Source: Stramentimicrobium sp964433555 (lineage in GTDB: Bacteria > Atribacterota > Phoenicimicrobiia > Phoenicimicrobiales > Stramentimicrobiaceae). Taken from it: DNA of 64,000 nt. Position 1 is the stretch's first letter; each line of letters begins with the position of its first letter. The notes beneath the pieces are model-generated. The model worked only from the letters and a program-made list of their open reading frames with translations. It searched no databases and was not told where the DNA came from. Both the position numbers and the translations under genes were made by a program. Positions 18,356-28,127 of this stretch are shown in pieces. The DNA lies in contig CAYSRG010000003.1 of NCBI GenBank assembly GCA_964433555.1, forward strand, positions 62,001-126,000, read 5' to 3'.

Positions 18356-18991
18356 TTAAAATGTTTCATAGCTTAAAAAACGCAATAAACTGTTTATGGA
18401 ACCGGCAGGATAAAGATAAAGATTATCGGGAATTTTAATCCGTTCTTCAAAGGTTGCACCAGCTTTTTTTAGCTCCAGTACTGTCTTTTTATTTTTAAAC
18501 ATCTGCACTAATACTGATTCTCTAGCAAAAAACAAAGCGCTATATTGTAAAGAACGAGGTTTATTTTTAGTAATACCTGCATAACTAAAGATAAGCATAT
18601 TGGGAGTTGTAGCATATCTTGCTTTTTGAATTATGGTGATCATTTGTGGTCTAATTTCTCCCTTTACCAGATTGATGGGAATTTTTTTTAAACGATGATG
18701 GTAATCAAGATAAGTATGAGGGCTATCTATAATATCAATATCCACTCCGATATCCTGAGAAGAACGATCTTGTAGAAACTTTATTATATCTGAACCCTCA
18801 TCCAATCGACCGCCAATAGCAGAAAAAAATGCCTTTCTTTCACCGTATTCCTCAATCCATTCCTTGCTATCTTTTAAACCAAATACAAATTGATGCTCAT
18901 ACTTTAAAAAAAGAGAAGCAAATATTTCAAAATTTCCTTCTATACTGGTTAATCTCTCCACAAAATCATTTATCCACTCTTTGCCATTCAC
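18356..18991 (-). CDS. Unrecognised 211-aa protein with a degenerate Nudix-like box
   Basis: I do not recognise a named family. Residues around 54-80 read AIGGRLDEGSD, then 12 residues, then QDIGV. This keeps the spacing of GG and the terminal G-V of a Nudix box but lacks the catalytic REUxEE glutamates (S, R, Q and D at the key places). It may be a catalytically dead Nudix-fold protein. The GTG at 18991 follows AAGGA. It lies 35 bp downstream of the glucan phosphorylase on the same strand and may share its transcript. Confidence 0.55.
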   Translation of the reverse strand: MNGKEWINDFVERLTSIEGNFEIFASLFLKYEHQFVFGLKDSKEWIEEYGERKAFFSAIGGRLDEGSDIIKFLQDRSSQDIGVDIDIIDSPHTYLDYHHRLKKIPINLVKGEIRPQMITIIQKARYATTPNMLIFSYAGITKNKPRSLQYSALFFARESVLVQMFKNKKTVLELKKAGATFEERIKIPDNLYLYPAGSINSLLRFLSYETF

Positions 18992-19025
18992 TTTCTTACA
19001 TCCTTCCTTATTTAACTATTTTCTA

Positions 19026-20750
19026 TTAACTGTAAAGATAGGCATTAGAAACATATTGTAACACCATACGATGGGTATTAAAGAAAGAGGCATTAATGGC
19101 AATACAATGCCTCATCATATTGATCCATTGATTTCGTTTATGATAATAAGTTGGTATTATTTCTATTTCCAATTTTTTGTATAGAGAATCGGCCTCTTCC
19201 TGTTCAATGCTTTCCATATTTGCTGCTGATCCTATAGACCATCCGGTAATACCCTCAATATATCCTTCCACCCACCATCCATCCAGGATACTAAAACTGG
19301 GAATTCCATTATGAGCAGCTTTCATCCCTGAAGTCCCAGATGCTTCCTGAGGCTTTCTGGGAGTATTCAACCATAAATCTACTCCAGAGGTTAATATTTT
19401 CCCTAAATTCATATTATAGTTTTTCAGATAGACAATTTTGATATTCTCCTGGCATGGTAATTGCAGTGAGGTATTGATAATCTTTTGAATTAATTCTTTC
19501 CCCCTCTGATCCCTGGGATGTGCCTTACCAGCAAAAACCAGCTGAATATCCCCTTTCTTGCTGGCAATATCAATTAACTGCTTCAAATTATAAAAAATTA
19601 AATCAGCCCGTTTATAAGCAGTAGCTCTTCTGGCAAACCCAATGGTAAATACTTCTTTCTTAAACTTTAAATTGGTAAGTTTATTAATGTAAGCAATCAA
19701 TTCTTCTTTCTCTTTCTGATGGGCTTTCCAAACCTCCCTATCAGGAATATTCAGGGAATAACGTAAACTGAAAGGATCAGATTTCCAACCGGGAATATAT
19801 TGATCGTATAGTTTGGTAAAATATTTCCCGGTCCAGGTAGCGGAATGAACACCATTGGTAATAGAATCGATATGATATCCTGGAAACATTTCACGGGATA
19901 CCAAGCCATGTCTTTTAGCAACTCCATTAACATAATGGCTGAGATTGAGCGCTAATTGAGTCATATTCAGTTTTTCTTCACCAGCCAGGCTTTTTAATAG
20001 GTCATAGGGAATTATATTACCTAGGACCTGCTCAACTAGTTGATAGGGAAATTGGTCCATTCCTGCCGGTACTGGGGTATGTGTGGTAAAAACACACATT
20101 TTTTTAACTTGATCAATATCCCAGTTATCTCTCTCTAAATTATTGAATTGACATAATAATTCCAGAGCAAGTAAACTGGCATGGCCTTCATTCATATGAT
20201 ATCTTGAGATGTTTTTATATCCCAGTTCCTTTAGCATTTTCACGCCACCAATCCCTAATACTATCTCCTGAGCCAGACGGTATCGTTCATCACCACCGTA
20301 TAAATAATAAGAAAGGCTACGATCATATTCACTATTTTCAGGTAGATCAGTATCTAAAAAATAGACAGGTACATTGTCACCATCAATACCTTTTATCATA
20401 TACATCCAGGACTGAACAGTAACCTTTCTCTTCTCTATTTCTACTATAATACGGGCTGGAGGTTGAATCAGTTTATCCTGAGGATTCCATTCTTCCGGCA
20501 ATTCCTGCTGATATCCCTGTTCATCAATATCTTGTCTAAGATAGCCCTTTTTATAAAGCAAGGTTATACCAATCAAGGGGACACCTAAATCTGCTGATGA
20601 GCGAATCGTATCACCAGCCAAAATTCCCAATCCACCGCTATAGGTAGGTATTTTAGTATCAACGCAGATCTCCATTGAAAAATAGGCAATTTTATTTTCT
20701 CCTTTAATACATTCTTCATGTTCATAAAGCAAACTTTTCCTTGCCTCCAT
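19026..20750 (-). CDS. glgP: Alpha-glucan (glycogen/maltodextrin) phosphorylase, short form
   Basis: A 574-aa GT35 phosphorylase that releases glucose 1-phosphate from alpha-1,4-glucans. It starts with IAYFSMEICVDTKIPTYSGG and has RYHMNEGHAS near residue 183, an FTTHTPVPAGMDQF segment and the PLP-lysine motif GTSGMKAAHNG near 470. It is much shorter than classical glycogen phosphorylases (about 800 aa), matching the compact alpha-glucan phosphorylase group that lacks the N-terminal regulatory extension. Start at ATG after GGGGAGG. Confidence 0.9.
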   Translation of the reverse strand: MEARKSLLYEHEECIKGENKIAYFSMEICVDTKIPTYSGGLGILAGDTIRSSADLGVPLIGITLLYKKGYLRQDIDEQGYQQELPEEWNPQDKLIQPPARIIVEIEKRKVTVQSWMYMIKGIDGDNVPVYFLDTDLPENSEYDRSLSYYLYGGDERYRLAQEIVLGIGGVKMLKELGYKNISRYHMNEGHASLLALELLCQFNNLERDNWDIDQVKKMCVFTTHTPVPAGMDQFPYQLVEQVLGNIIPYDLLKSLAGEEKLNMTQLALNLSHYVNGVAKRHGLVSREMFPGYHIDSITNGVHSATWTGKYFTKLYDQYIPGWKSDPFSLRYSLNIPDREVWKAHQKEKEELIAYINKLTNLKFKKEVFTIGFARRATAYKRADLIFYNLKQLIDIASKKGDIQLVFAGKAHPRDQRGKELIQKIINTSLQLPCQENIKIVYLKNYNMNLGKILTSGVDLWLNTPRKPQEASGTSGMKAAHNGIPSFSILDGWWVEGYIEGITGWSIGSAANMESIEQEEADSLYKKLEIEIIPTYYHKRNQWINMMRHCIAINASFFNTHRMVLQYVSNAYLYS

Positions 20751-21091
20751 TTTGCCTCCCCTTTATTATCTTTTTATCATAGATTAGTTAAAACTCTTAG
20801 TATCCATAGCTAAAATAGATATAAATATAAAAAGTGTTATAAATTTAATTCTACCAATAAAAAACGATATGGCTGATTTATGCTATGTTTAGCTTATCTG
20901 ATTTTATCATATTTGGTCAATTTCTTATAATACTCCATTAACCTTTATCAGGGTCAGGATTAATATTTTTATAAAGTTTTAATAAATATTTTATGAGTAT
21001 TTTAAAATAATATCATATAATAAAATAAGAAAGAATGTATAGTAAGAAACAATACTAATCTGTTTAAATAAAGATTAGCAGGTTATAGAAA
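20751..21091. other. Divergent intergenic region, glucan phosphorylase / histidine kinase
   Basis: This 340-bp AT-rich stretch contains a TATAAT at about 21014 that could serve the kinase operon, though its -35 is weak. On the other strand it has a TTGACC/GATAAG pair. No gene or conserved RNA was recognised. Confidence 0.35.
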
Positions 21092-22615
21092 ATGATGACC
21101 ATTCAAAAACGTTTATGGATATCCAATTTATTACTAATATTAATTACTATACTATTATTGATTGGCGTAAGTTTAATAATAACAGAAAATTTCCGTGAAT
21201 TTATAGGATTCCCTCCTCCGGATGACCAAAGGCAGCCCCCTATTCTAAATAGGGCTCTTCTCCGGGCAGACCGAATAGTAATGAAAACAATTGAATCAGA
21301 ACCGGATCAATTCTTAAATAATGATTTTCTAGAGCAGATAGATGATTTTTTAAATTCTTTTAATACCAATATAATTGTGAAAAAAGAAGATAAAGTAGTT
21401 TATTTTTCCCCATTTCTTGTTGAAATTGATGCTAATCACCAGCATCTTTTACAACAACAAATAAATACACCTACTCCTAAAGCAGATTATGTTATTAGAA
21501 TTTCAGATACTATGTTTATGAAAACTATCCACTTACCCTTTGGAGACTACACTGCCGGAACCTTATTCTTAATCAATGATGCAACTTCTATCTATCATGA
21601 ATTAAATTCTTTTAAGAATTCTGTTATTTATACTTTAGTGTTATTTTTACTTATAATGATAATTATTAATACCCTGATTACTTATTTCTTATCTAAACAG
21701 ATTGTCAGTCCGATTATACGTCTGAAAAATGCAGCCCAACAAATTCAAAAGGGAAATTATGATTTTCAACTAAAGCCGTCTACTAAAGATGAAATTGGAG
21801 CATTGTTTCAGAGTTTTGAAGAAGCTCGAAAACAGTTAATGAAATCGGAGGAGACGCAAAAGAAATACGAGCAAAATCGCAATGAGCTCATCACTAATAT
21901 TTCTCATGACTTAAAAACTCCAATTACCACTATCAAAGGTTATATTGAAGGTATTATGGATGGTGTGCCCAAATCAAAAGAAAAACAGGATAAATATTTA
22001 AGAACAATCTATCAAAATGCTGTACATATGGAATCATTAATTGAAGATTTATTTTTGCTTTCTAAATTTGATTTAAATCAATCCTTTTATCAATTTGAGA
22101 GAATAAATATTAAAAATTACCTGGCAGATTCTTATGAAGAATTACAATTCGATCTGCAGGAAAAGGGCATTAAACTGGAATATAAGGCAGATTATGAGGA
22201 ACAAAATCTGGTTAAAGCAGATAGACAACAGCTAAAAAGAGTAATTCTGAATATTATTAACAATGCAATTAATTATAGCAATGCCAATAATCCCAAGATT
22301 GAAATGATATTAACAGAACAAGAACAGGAAGCTCAAATTGAAATCAGAGATAATGGTAGGGGTGTCTCCGAAGATATACTGGATAAAATATTTGACCGAT
22401 TTTATAAAGAAGATAAAGCCCGTTCCAATAGTTCGCCAGGCACTGGATTGGGCCTTTATATTGCTCGAAAAATCATTCTTGAACATGGTGGTCGCATCTG
22501 GGCAAAAAGTCAGGCTGGCTCTGGTACCAGTATATTTTTTACCCTATCTAAGATCAGGGAAAAGGACTGTAATATGCATAAGGAAATAGCAAATGAAAAA
22601 AATTCTAATTATTGA
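21092..22615 (+). CDS. Membrane sensor histidine kinase
   Basis: A 507-aa kinase. A transmembrane helix lies at about 9-31, an extracytoplasmic region at about 32-175 and a second helix at about 176-198. A HAMP linker at 199-255 is followed by HisKA with the phosphorylatable H272 in NISHDLKTPITT and a HATPase domain (NIINNAINYS, DNGRGVSEDI, GTGLGLYIARKI, GSGTSIFF). The sensor domain is not recognisable, so the signal is unknown. The gene overlaps the response regulator by 23 bp, giving a cognate pair. The first two codons are both ATG; either could be used. Confidence 0.92.
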   Translation: MMTIQKRLWISNLLLILITILLLIGVSLIITENFREFIGFPPPDDQRQPPILNRALLRADRIVMKTIESEPDQFLNNDFLEQIDDFLNSFNTNIIVKKEDKVVYFSPFLVEIDANHQHLLQQQINTPTPKADYVIRISDTMFMKTIHLPFGDYTAGTLFLINDATSIYHELNSFKNSVIYTLVLFLLIMIIINTLITYFLSKQIVSPIIRLKNAAQQIQKGNYDFQLKPSTKDEIGALFQSFEEARKQLMKSEETQKKYEQNRNELITNISHDLKTPITTIKGYIEGIMDGVPKSKEKQDKYLRTIYQNAVHMESLIEDLFLLSKFDLNQSFYQFERINIKNYLADSYEELQFDLQEKGIKLEYKADYEEQNLVKADRQQLKRVILNIINNAINYSNANNPKIEMILTEQEQEAQIEIRDNGRGVSEDILDKIFDRFYKEDKARSNSSPGTGLGLYIARKIILEHGGRIWAKSQAGSGTSIFFTLSKIREKDCNMHKEIANEKNSNY

Positions 22616-23282
22616 GGATCAGCAAAGTATTGCTGAACTGGTAAAAGATTATCTGGAAATTAATAACTTTCAGGTCGATATAAGAATCAATGGACTGGAA
22701 GGTTTAGAAGATGCTCTTTGTAAAGACTATGATTTAATACTACTAGACCTGATGTTACCAGACATTGATGGTTTCGAAATCTGCAAAAAAATAAGAAAAG
22801 ATAAGAATATACCTATTCTCATTATTTCAGCTCGAGGAGAAGATATTGATAAGATTCGTGGACTGGGATTGGGGGCAGATGATTATATTAGCAAACCCTT
22901 CAGCCCAAATGAATTAGTAGCCAGGGTTAAGGCACATCTAAGTCGTTTTGATCGTTTAACCGGGAAAACTGAGAAGGTAAAACATGAGATTCAAATAAAA
23001 AATTTGACTATAAATCAGGTATCAAGACGTATTTTCCTGGATAACAAGGAAATAATCTTTACCACTAAAGAATTTGAAATATTAAATTTTTTGGCTTCTC
23101 ATCCTAATATTGTCTTCAGCAAGGAACGGCTCTACGAACATATTTGGGGGGACGATTCTTATGGAGATATTGCCACTATTGCTGTTCATATAAAAAAGAT
23201 AAGAGACAAAATTGAGAAAGATCCCCAAAAACCCCGTTTCATTGATACACTCTGGGGATCTGGCTACCGATTTAACGCTTGA
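22593..23282 (+). CDS. OmpR-family response regulator
   Basis: A 229-aa regulator with an N-terminal receiver (acidic pair ED at 8-9, phosphoacceptor D52 in LLLDLMLP, ISARGEDIDK with the conserved Ser/Ala position, and K102 region DDYISKPFSP). A C-terminal winged helix ends in DTLWGSGYRF, typical of OmpR/PhoB regulators. It follows and overlaps its histidine kinase. Targets are not visible. Confidence 0.94.
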   Translation: MKKILIIEDQQSIAELVKDYLEINNFQVDIRINGLEGLEDALCKDYDLILLDLMLPDIDGFEICKKIRKDKNIPILIISARGEDIDKIRGLGLGADDYISKPFSPNELVARVKAHLSRFDRLTGKTEKVKHEIQIKNLTINQVSRRIFLDNKEIIFTTKEFEILNFLASHPNIVFSKERLYEHIWGDDSYGDIATIAVHIKKIRDKIEKDPQKPRFIDTLWGSGYRFNA

Positions 23283-23310
23283 TGCTAATAGGCCACTAAA
23301 GGAATTTCCC

Positions 23311-23985
23311 CTAGTTAAATAAGGTATAAATGCATTCCTGGTACATCTGCAGGCGATAGCAAAAACCAGCCCAATAACCCAATTTACTCTCTTTTGTATG
23401 ATGAGTTAAGCCAGACAATACCGGATGAACTATCTTAATCCTGTGATATAGAGCTAATTTAGTTAAAAATATCTCAACTCCAAATTTAGCCCAGGAAAGG
23501 TCTGGAAGAATCTGGACAAATTGTCCGGAAAGAGCTCTTTGCCCATTAAGAATACTGAAGTACTTCTGTACCAAATCAACACCGATCTGTCCACCTTTTT
23601 GAAAAATTCCTACTATCATACCCGTATCAGGATTGTTTTTCAGGGGATCAAGCAAAGCTTCCATATGTATTTCATTTAAATTGATAAGATTGGCATCCAA
23701 AAAGAGCCAGTAATCAGCATCACCGATATGAGCGATACCAGTTTGCAATGCTGCCCCTTTCCCCATATTATGATTATGTTTCAATACTTCAACTGAATAA
23801 CGTTCAGCACAATTGGCAGTTCCATCAGAGGATCCATCATCTATGACAATGATTCTCTTTTCTCTCTTATACTGGCAAACTACCCTCTAAAACAATGCCA
23901 ATTCTGGGCTCTTCATTAAAAGCTGGTATAAGAATAACAAGATTTTCCTTTTTCCCTTCATTTCCCTGTTTAATAATTTTTCCAT
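23311..23985 (-). pseudogene. Frameshifted family 2 glycosyltransferase
   Basis: The readable piece 23784-23311 (157 aa) begins in the middle of a GT2 fold at NMGKGAALQTG and contains the DAN metal motif. Reading upstream in the same frame gives RIIVIDDGSSDGTA. The expected N-terminus LVILIPAFNEEPRIG is also present but in another frame, broken at about 23866-23880. That first frame has no start of its own; an ATG at 23985 with an AGAAAGGA site is in a third frame. At least two frameshifts therefore separate start and catalytic domain. Unless these are assembly errors, the gene is dead. The product would have resembled dolichyl-phosphate-mannose-synthase-like or glucosyl transferases. Confidence 0.75.
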
Positions 23986-24083
23986 CCTTTCTTTATTTAT
24001 GGTTCACTGATTTATCGTATTATTATTAGATAAAATTATCCTTACCCTATGAAAATTATATTAATCATTCCTCTATATTAAGT

Positions 24084-24818
24084 TTAATCACTTTTATAAA
24101 TCCAGTTATTATCATTATGATATACCATCAACCTGCTCATACCACCATCAACTACTAAATTCTCTCCAGTAATGAATCCGCTTTTCTCATTACATAGAAA
24201 AAGTACAGCGTGAGCAATATCTTCCACCTTACCTATTCTTTTTACTGGATGTTGCTCCCTATCAGCATCAGTCCAATTATTACTATCTTTAGAAACGTCT
24301 ATCCAGCCTGGAGAAACTGAATTTACTCTTACTTTGCCCGCAAGGCTTACAGCCATAGCATAAGTTAAGGCAACAATCCCTCCTTTTGCTGCTGAATAAC
24401 TTTCCGTGTCCGGTTGAGACATAAAAGCTCTTGTGGATGAGATATTTATAATAGCAGCACCACTATTAAAATAAGGGAGGAATAATTTTGTTAAAATATA
24501 AGGGGCAGTAACTCCTACCTTTAAAACATAATTAAAATCAGTAAAACTACAATTGGAAAGTAATCCATTCTTACTTAAACCAGCATTGTTAATCAAATAA
24601 TCAATCTTCTTAAATTGTTCTCTGACTACTCTGGTAAACTTTATTAAATCTTTTTCCACTGCTATATCTCCCTGGTAAAATATCTCCCAATCTGTTTGCG
24701 TTTTCTCTTTGTCAATAACAGCCACCCTGGCTCCTTCTTTTTTAAATTCTCTTCCTATAGCTTCTCCTATTCCCCTTGAACCCCCAGTTATAACTACTTT
24801 TTTATTATTAAATTTCAT
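24084..24818 (-). CDS. Short-chain dehydrogenase/reductase
   Basis: A classical SDR of about 244 aa. KVVITGGSRGIGEAIG gives the TGxxxGxG cofactor motif, NNAG near residue 77, and the active-site S...YSAAKGG (Y-x3-K) near 138. The C-terminal VVDGG is typical. ATG at 24818 has AAGGAGAGAG just upstream, so a longer in-frame start at 24857 was rejected. The substrate cannot be read. No operon partner. Confidence 0.88.
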   Translation of the reverse strand: MKFNNKKVVITGGSRGIGEAIGREFKKEGARVAVIDKEKTQTDWEIFYQGDIAVEKDLIKFTRVVREQFKKIDYLINNAGLSKNGLLSNCSFTDFNYVLKVGVTAPYILTKLFLPYFNSGAAIINISSTRAFMSQPDTESYSAAKGGIVALTYAMAVSLAGKVRVNSVSPGWIDVSKDSNNWTDADREQHPVKRIGKVEDIAHAVLFLCNEKSGFITGENLVVDGGMSRLMVYHNDNNWIYKSD

Positions 24819-25097
24819 TATCTCTCTCCTTATTTTGTTCTCACTCAATGCCCTCAAAGCTAAACTTATTTTAAGCTTAAAAAATTGTTAGTATTTTCGA
24901 TGAAAAAAACAGTTCCTCTACTTTCACTGGTATAAACAAAAACCAATTTTATTATACTTCATGAAGCTAATGTTTTTAAAGTATACTAATCATAATCTTC
25001 CCCCATAATTTAAATCAGTTTACATTTAATAATAAAAATGATAAGTTAATATTAAATCTTACTAATACCCAGGAAAATATCCCAGGAGATTCAAATT

Positions 25098-25823
25098 ATG
25101 AATATAAAAAATGGTTTTTTTAGCCTTTTCTATCTACTGATAATTTTAGTATTTCTCAGTATGACAGCTAATGCTACTACTGAAGAGCAAAGAATCATTC
25201 AGACTTATGGAGAAGCAGAAATAACTGCTCAGCCAGACCTGGCAAAGATAAGTCTCTCCATTGAAACCCTTAGCCAATCGGCGAAAGAGGCAGTTGAGGA
25301 AAATGCCAAACTGGCTAATACCGTTTTAAAGGCTTTGATAGATTTTGGTCTTTCAGAGGAAGAAATAACAACCTCTTCCTATAGATTAAACAGTTACCGT
25401 GAATGGGGGAAGGTGGGATCCCAAAACGAACCGGAAAAGATTTATTATCAAGCAACCAATGAAATTCTAGTTCTGACCAATCAACTGGATACAGTAGGTC
25501 AGATAATAGACCTGGCAGTAGAAGCAGGTATTAATAATATTCAATATATTAATTTCGAAATAAGAGATCCCCAGCAATTAATGTTACAGGCATTAACTAT
25601 GGCCACTGAACAGGCACAACATAAGGCTGAGGCAATTGCCAAAGGTGCAGGAGTAATCATTAAACAATTATATAATATAAAAGAGGAAAGAACCTTCTAT
25701 GCTCCCTTCCGTTTACAGGATACCATGTTGCAAACAGAAATAGCTAAAAGTGATGCACCAACACCAATAGCGCCTGATTCAGTTATCATAAAAGCAACAG
25801 TCATTGCGGAATTTTCTTTTTAA
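25098..25823 (+). CDS. SIMPL-domain (DUF541) exported protein
   Basis: A 241-aa protein with a hydrophobic signal segment (about 7-25) followed by the SIMPL/DUF541 pattern: IQTYGEAEITAQPDLAKISLSIET, then a late helix with QALTMATEQAQHKAEAIAKGAG. Members form oligomeric rings in the periplasm or at the surface; their molecular role is poorly defined. Good CAGGAG site before ATG. It converges on the methyltransferase gene, with the two stop codons only 5 bp apart. Confidence 0.85.
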   Translation: MNIKNGFFSLFYLLIILVFLSMTANATTEEQRIIQTYGEAEITAQPDLAKISLSIETLSQSAKEAVEENAKLANTVLKALIDFGLSEEEITTSSYRLNSYREWGKVGSQNEPEKIYYQATNEILVLTNQLDTVGQIIDLAVEAGINNIQYINFEIRDPQQLMLQALTMATEQAQHKAEAIAKGAGVIIKQLYNIKEERTFYAPFRLQDTMLQTEIAKSDAPTPIAPDSVIIKATVIAEFSF

Positions 25824-25828
25824 GGATA

Positions 25829-27079
25829 TTAATCTTTTTGTAGCAAAGCAATATTTTCTATATTTCCAGTTTGTGGAAACATATCAAGTGGCTGAACTTC
25901 TATCAATTGACAATGATGAGTAACAAATTGTTTAATATCTCTCGCTAAAGTAGCTGGATTGCATGATACATATACTATTAATTCTGATGTAATGGGTAAA
26001 ATTCTGGTAATGAACTCCTTCTCCAATCCAGCTCTTGGCGGATCTACTATTACCCGACTAAACCTTTTTTCTAAGGTTAGTAAAATCTTCTCACAAAAAC
26101 CAGCAATAAATTGACAGTTGGTCAAGCCATTTATTTTAGCATTTCTTCTGGCATTTTTTATTGACGAATGATTGGAATCTACTCCTGTTACCCGGCAAGC
26201 ATCCTGAGCTATATTAATAGAAAACATCCCTACACCACAATAGGCATCCAGTATATCCGCTGAATCTGATAAATTCAAATACTGGCAAACAATTTCAATT
26301 AGTCTTTCACTTTGCTCTGAATTAGTCTGAAAAAAATTTTGAGGACATATGGTAAATAAGCAATGACCGGCTTTCTGGACAATCTCCCTCTTACCAAATA
26401 ATAATCTTAATTTTCCCTGTTGTTGAACATAAATGGACTGAACTTTTTTGCTAAGTTCTTTCAATAATATTTTCTTAGGTAAGCAATTGATAAATTCAAT
26501 CATAACGTCATTTTGCTGATTAGACTGACGTATTACAATAGAGGTTTTTTCTCTAATTTCGAGCTCATGAAGCATTTCTCTTATGATTAAACTTACTTCA
26601 TTTAATCCAGGCAATAACAAGGGGCATTGGTATATATCAACAATTTCATTACTCCGAAACTTATAAAAACCCATATTTATTCCGTTATCACTTTGAGCAA
26701 GATGCCATATTACCTTATTACGATAGTTCCAAGGTTCTGGCATACCTATTAGGGGCTTTACTACTGTACTTACTCCACCAATGCGTTTGAGAGCATCTTC
26801 AACAATTCTTTGTTTGAGTAGTAATTGCTGCTGATAATCAACATGTTGATAGGAACAACCACCGCAATGATAATAATAAGGACATTTAGCCTTCACCCGA
26901 TAAGGTGATTTTAAAATAATATCTTTCAGTATTCCCCGGGAATACTGTGTCTTATCTTCACTAATAATAGCCTGTACGGTCTCTCCGGGAATGGTATAGG
27001 GAATAAAAATAACCTTACCAGCATTTCGAGCAATCCCTTCCCCATTATGACTAATACCTTCAATAAATAGATCTATCAT
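25829..27079 (-). CDS. 23S rRNA (uracil-5-)-methyltransferase, RlmD/TrmA family
   Basis: A 416-aa enzyme with an N-terminal TRAM domain (about 1-55). Cluster-type cysteines lie in CPYYYHCGGCSYQH near residue 65, with a further Cys near 154. The AdoMet motif DAYCGVGMFS is near 282, DPPRAGLE near 345 and the catalytic cysteine in VYVSCNPATLARD near 370. The family methylates C5 of uridine in 23S rRNA (or tRNA) with AdoMet. Which uridine is methylated (U747, U1939) cannot be decided here. Single gene, no clear ribosome site before ATG. Confidence 0.88.
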   Translation of the reverse strand: MIDLFIEGISHNGEGIARNAGKVIFIPYTIPGETVQAIISEDKTQYSRGILKDIILKSPYRVKAKCPYYYHCGGCSYQHVDYQQQLLLKQRIVEDALKRIGGVSTVVKPLIGMPEPWNYRNKVIWHLAQSDNGINMGFYKFRSNEIVDIYQCPLLLPGLNEVSLIIREMLHELEIREKTSIVIRQSNQQNDVMIEFINCLPKKILLKELSKKVQSIYVQQQGKLRLLFGKREIVQKAGHCLFTICPQNFFQTNSEQSERLIEIVCQYLNLSDSADILDAYCGVGMFSINIAQDACRVTGVDSNHSSIKNARRNAKINGLTNCQFIAGFCEKILLTLEKRFSRVIVDPPRAGLEKEFITRILPITSELIVYVSCNPATLARDIKQFVTHHCQLIEVQPLDMFPQTGNIENIALLQKD

Positions 27080-27202
27080 CTGGCAATACCACGTTCTGAG
27101 AATCCGGATATCCTGCTTATTATGCTCAAGTAGTTATTGATATAATGATTCTGGATAATTTTTCTATGGACATTAGGATTATCATCTGAATCTGATGCAA
27201 TT

Positions 27203-27427
27203 TTATTTTTCGGCAATAACTAATATTTCAAAATCTTTAGTAGTCAGTTTATCACCTCTGGAAAAAGCTCCCTGCTTCGCACCAAATATATCGATTTTTT
27301 TATATCCTAATGATTTTAACAGCCACATTATCTCAATTGGTACATAGTACCTTTCGTTGCATTTTAAAATCTTCTTATTGTCGTAATCATCTTCTACTTC
27401 TGTTATTTTATAATCATGAAAGGTCAT
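27203..27427 (-). pseudogene. C-terminal remnant of a class I SAM-dependent methyltransferase
   Basis: The 74 residues, and about a dozen more in frame upstream to a TAG, match only the tail of small AdoMet methyltransferases: CNERYYVPIEIMWLLKSLGY followed by a FSRGDKLTTKDFEILVIAEK-like ending. The AdoMet-binding N-terminal half is absent, replaced by the neighbouring hydrolase gene. I read this as a deletion remnant. A small independent protein is possible but less likely. Confidence 0.5.
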
Positions 27428-27466
27428 TAAATCGAACTTGTTTTTTCTATAATTAGAAATATCAAC

Positions 27467-28126
27467 CTATTCACTCAGTAGATTCATGGTAAATGGTTGA
27501 CCATGACCTGGATAAACGATTTTGATGTCTAATCCTTGCAGTTTCTTTATATAAGCTTTTGCCTCTGCCATATCATCCATAATATCAAATACAGCTGGTT
27601 TTTTGATATTTCCCATCAAATCGCCACAAAAGAAATGACCTTCAGCAGTAAGGATAGCAATGGAGCCTCTGGTATGACAGGGTATATATATGGCCTTTGC
27701 TTCCAATCCAAATTCAGAGAAATCATAGTCACCATCAACAGTTATATCAGGTATAAATCTATCTTTCTTTTTCAGACTAAAAAATAAGTTAGCTAATGTT
27801 TTAACCAAAATATTTGGATTCTTTCTACTAAAAAACATATCTCCATATTCTACCATGCCTATATCACTAGAATGCATGGCAATTTTACTAGCAAATTTGG
27901 TATGTAGATAAGCAGCATTGCCGGCATGGTCCAGATCTCCATGGGTTAATATAATGAGTTTAAGTTGACCAATGCCACACCCAGTTCTCTCTATCTCTTT
28001 TTCAATTACTGAACGATAGCGAGTAAAACCGGTATCTATAAGAAAATAATTATCGCCTGTCTTGATAAGATAACAATTGACATAATTGTTAAACATAAAA
28101 CGATGAGAGAATGTTTTAATTTCCAT
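27467..28126 (-). CDS. MBL-fold metallohydrolase
   Basis: A metallo-beta-lactamase-fold protein of about 219 aa. The metal motif LTHGDLDHAGNAAYL (HxxxDH variant HGDLDH) lies near residue 60, CHTRGS near 160, FCGDLMG near 175 and the late PGHG near 207. The family includes glyoxalase II-like and other hydrolases; the substrate is unknown. A TTG at 28159 overlaps the upstream gene; the ATG at 28126 fits better. It lies directly after the DUF4342 gene, so the two may be cotranscribed. Confidence 0.85.
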   Translation of the reverse strand: MEIKTFSHRFMFNNYVNCYLIKTGDNYFLIDTGFTRYRSVIEKEIERTGCGIGQLKLIILTHGDLDHAGNAAYLHTKFASKIAMHSSDIGMVEYGDMFFSRKNPNILVKTLANLFFSLKKKDRFIPDITVDGDYDFSEFGLEAKAIYIPCHTRGSIAILTAEGHFFCGDLMGNIKKPAVFDIMDDMAEAKAYIKKLQGLDIKIVYPGHGQPFTMNLLSE

Positions 28127-28127
28127 G

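Noticed and set aside
23290..23310. ACTAAAGG/CCCCTAGT element after the response regulator as a repeat copy or terminator
   Set aside because: Two mismatches break the stem and no T-run follows.
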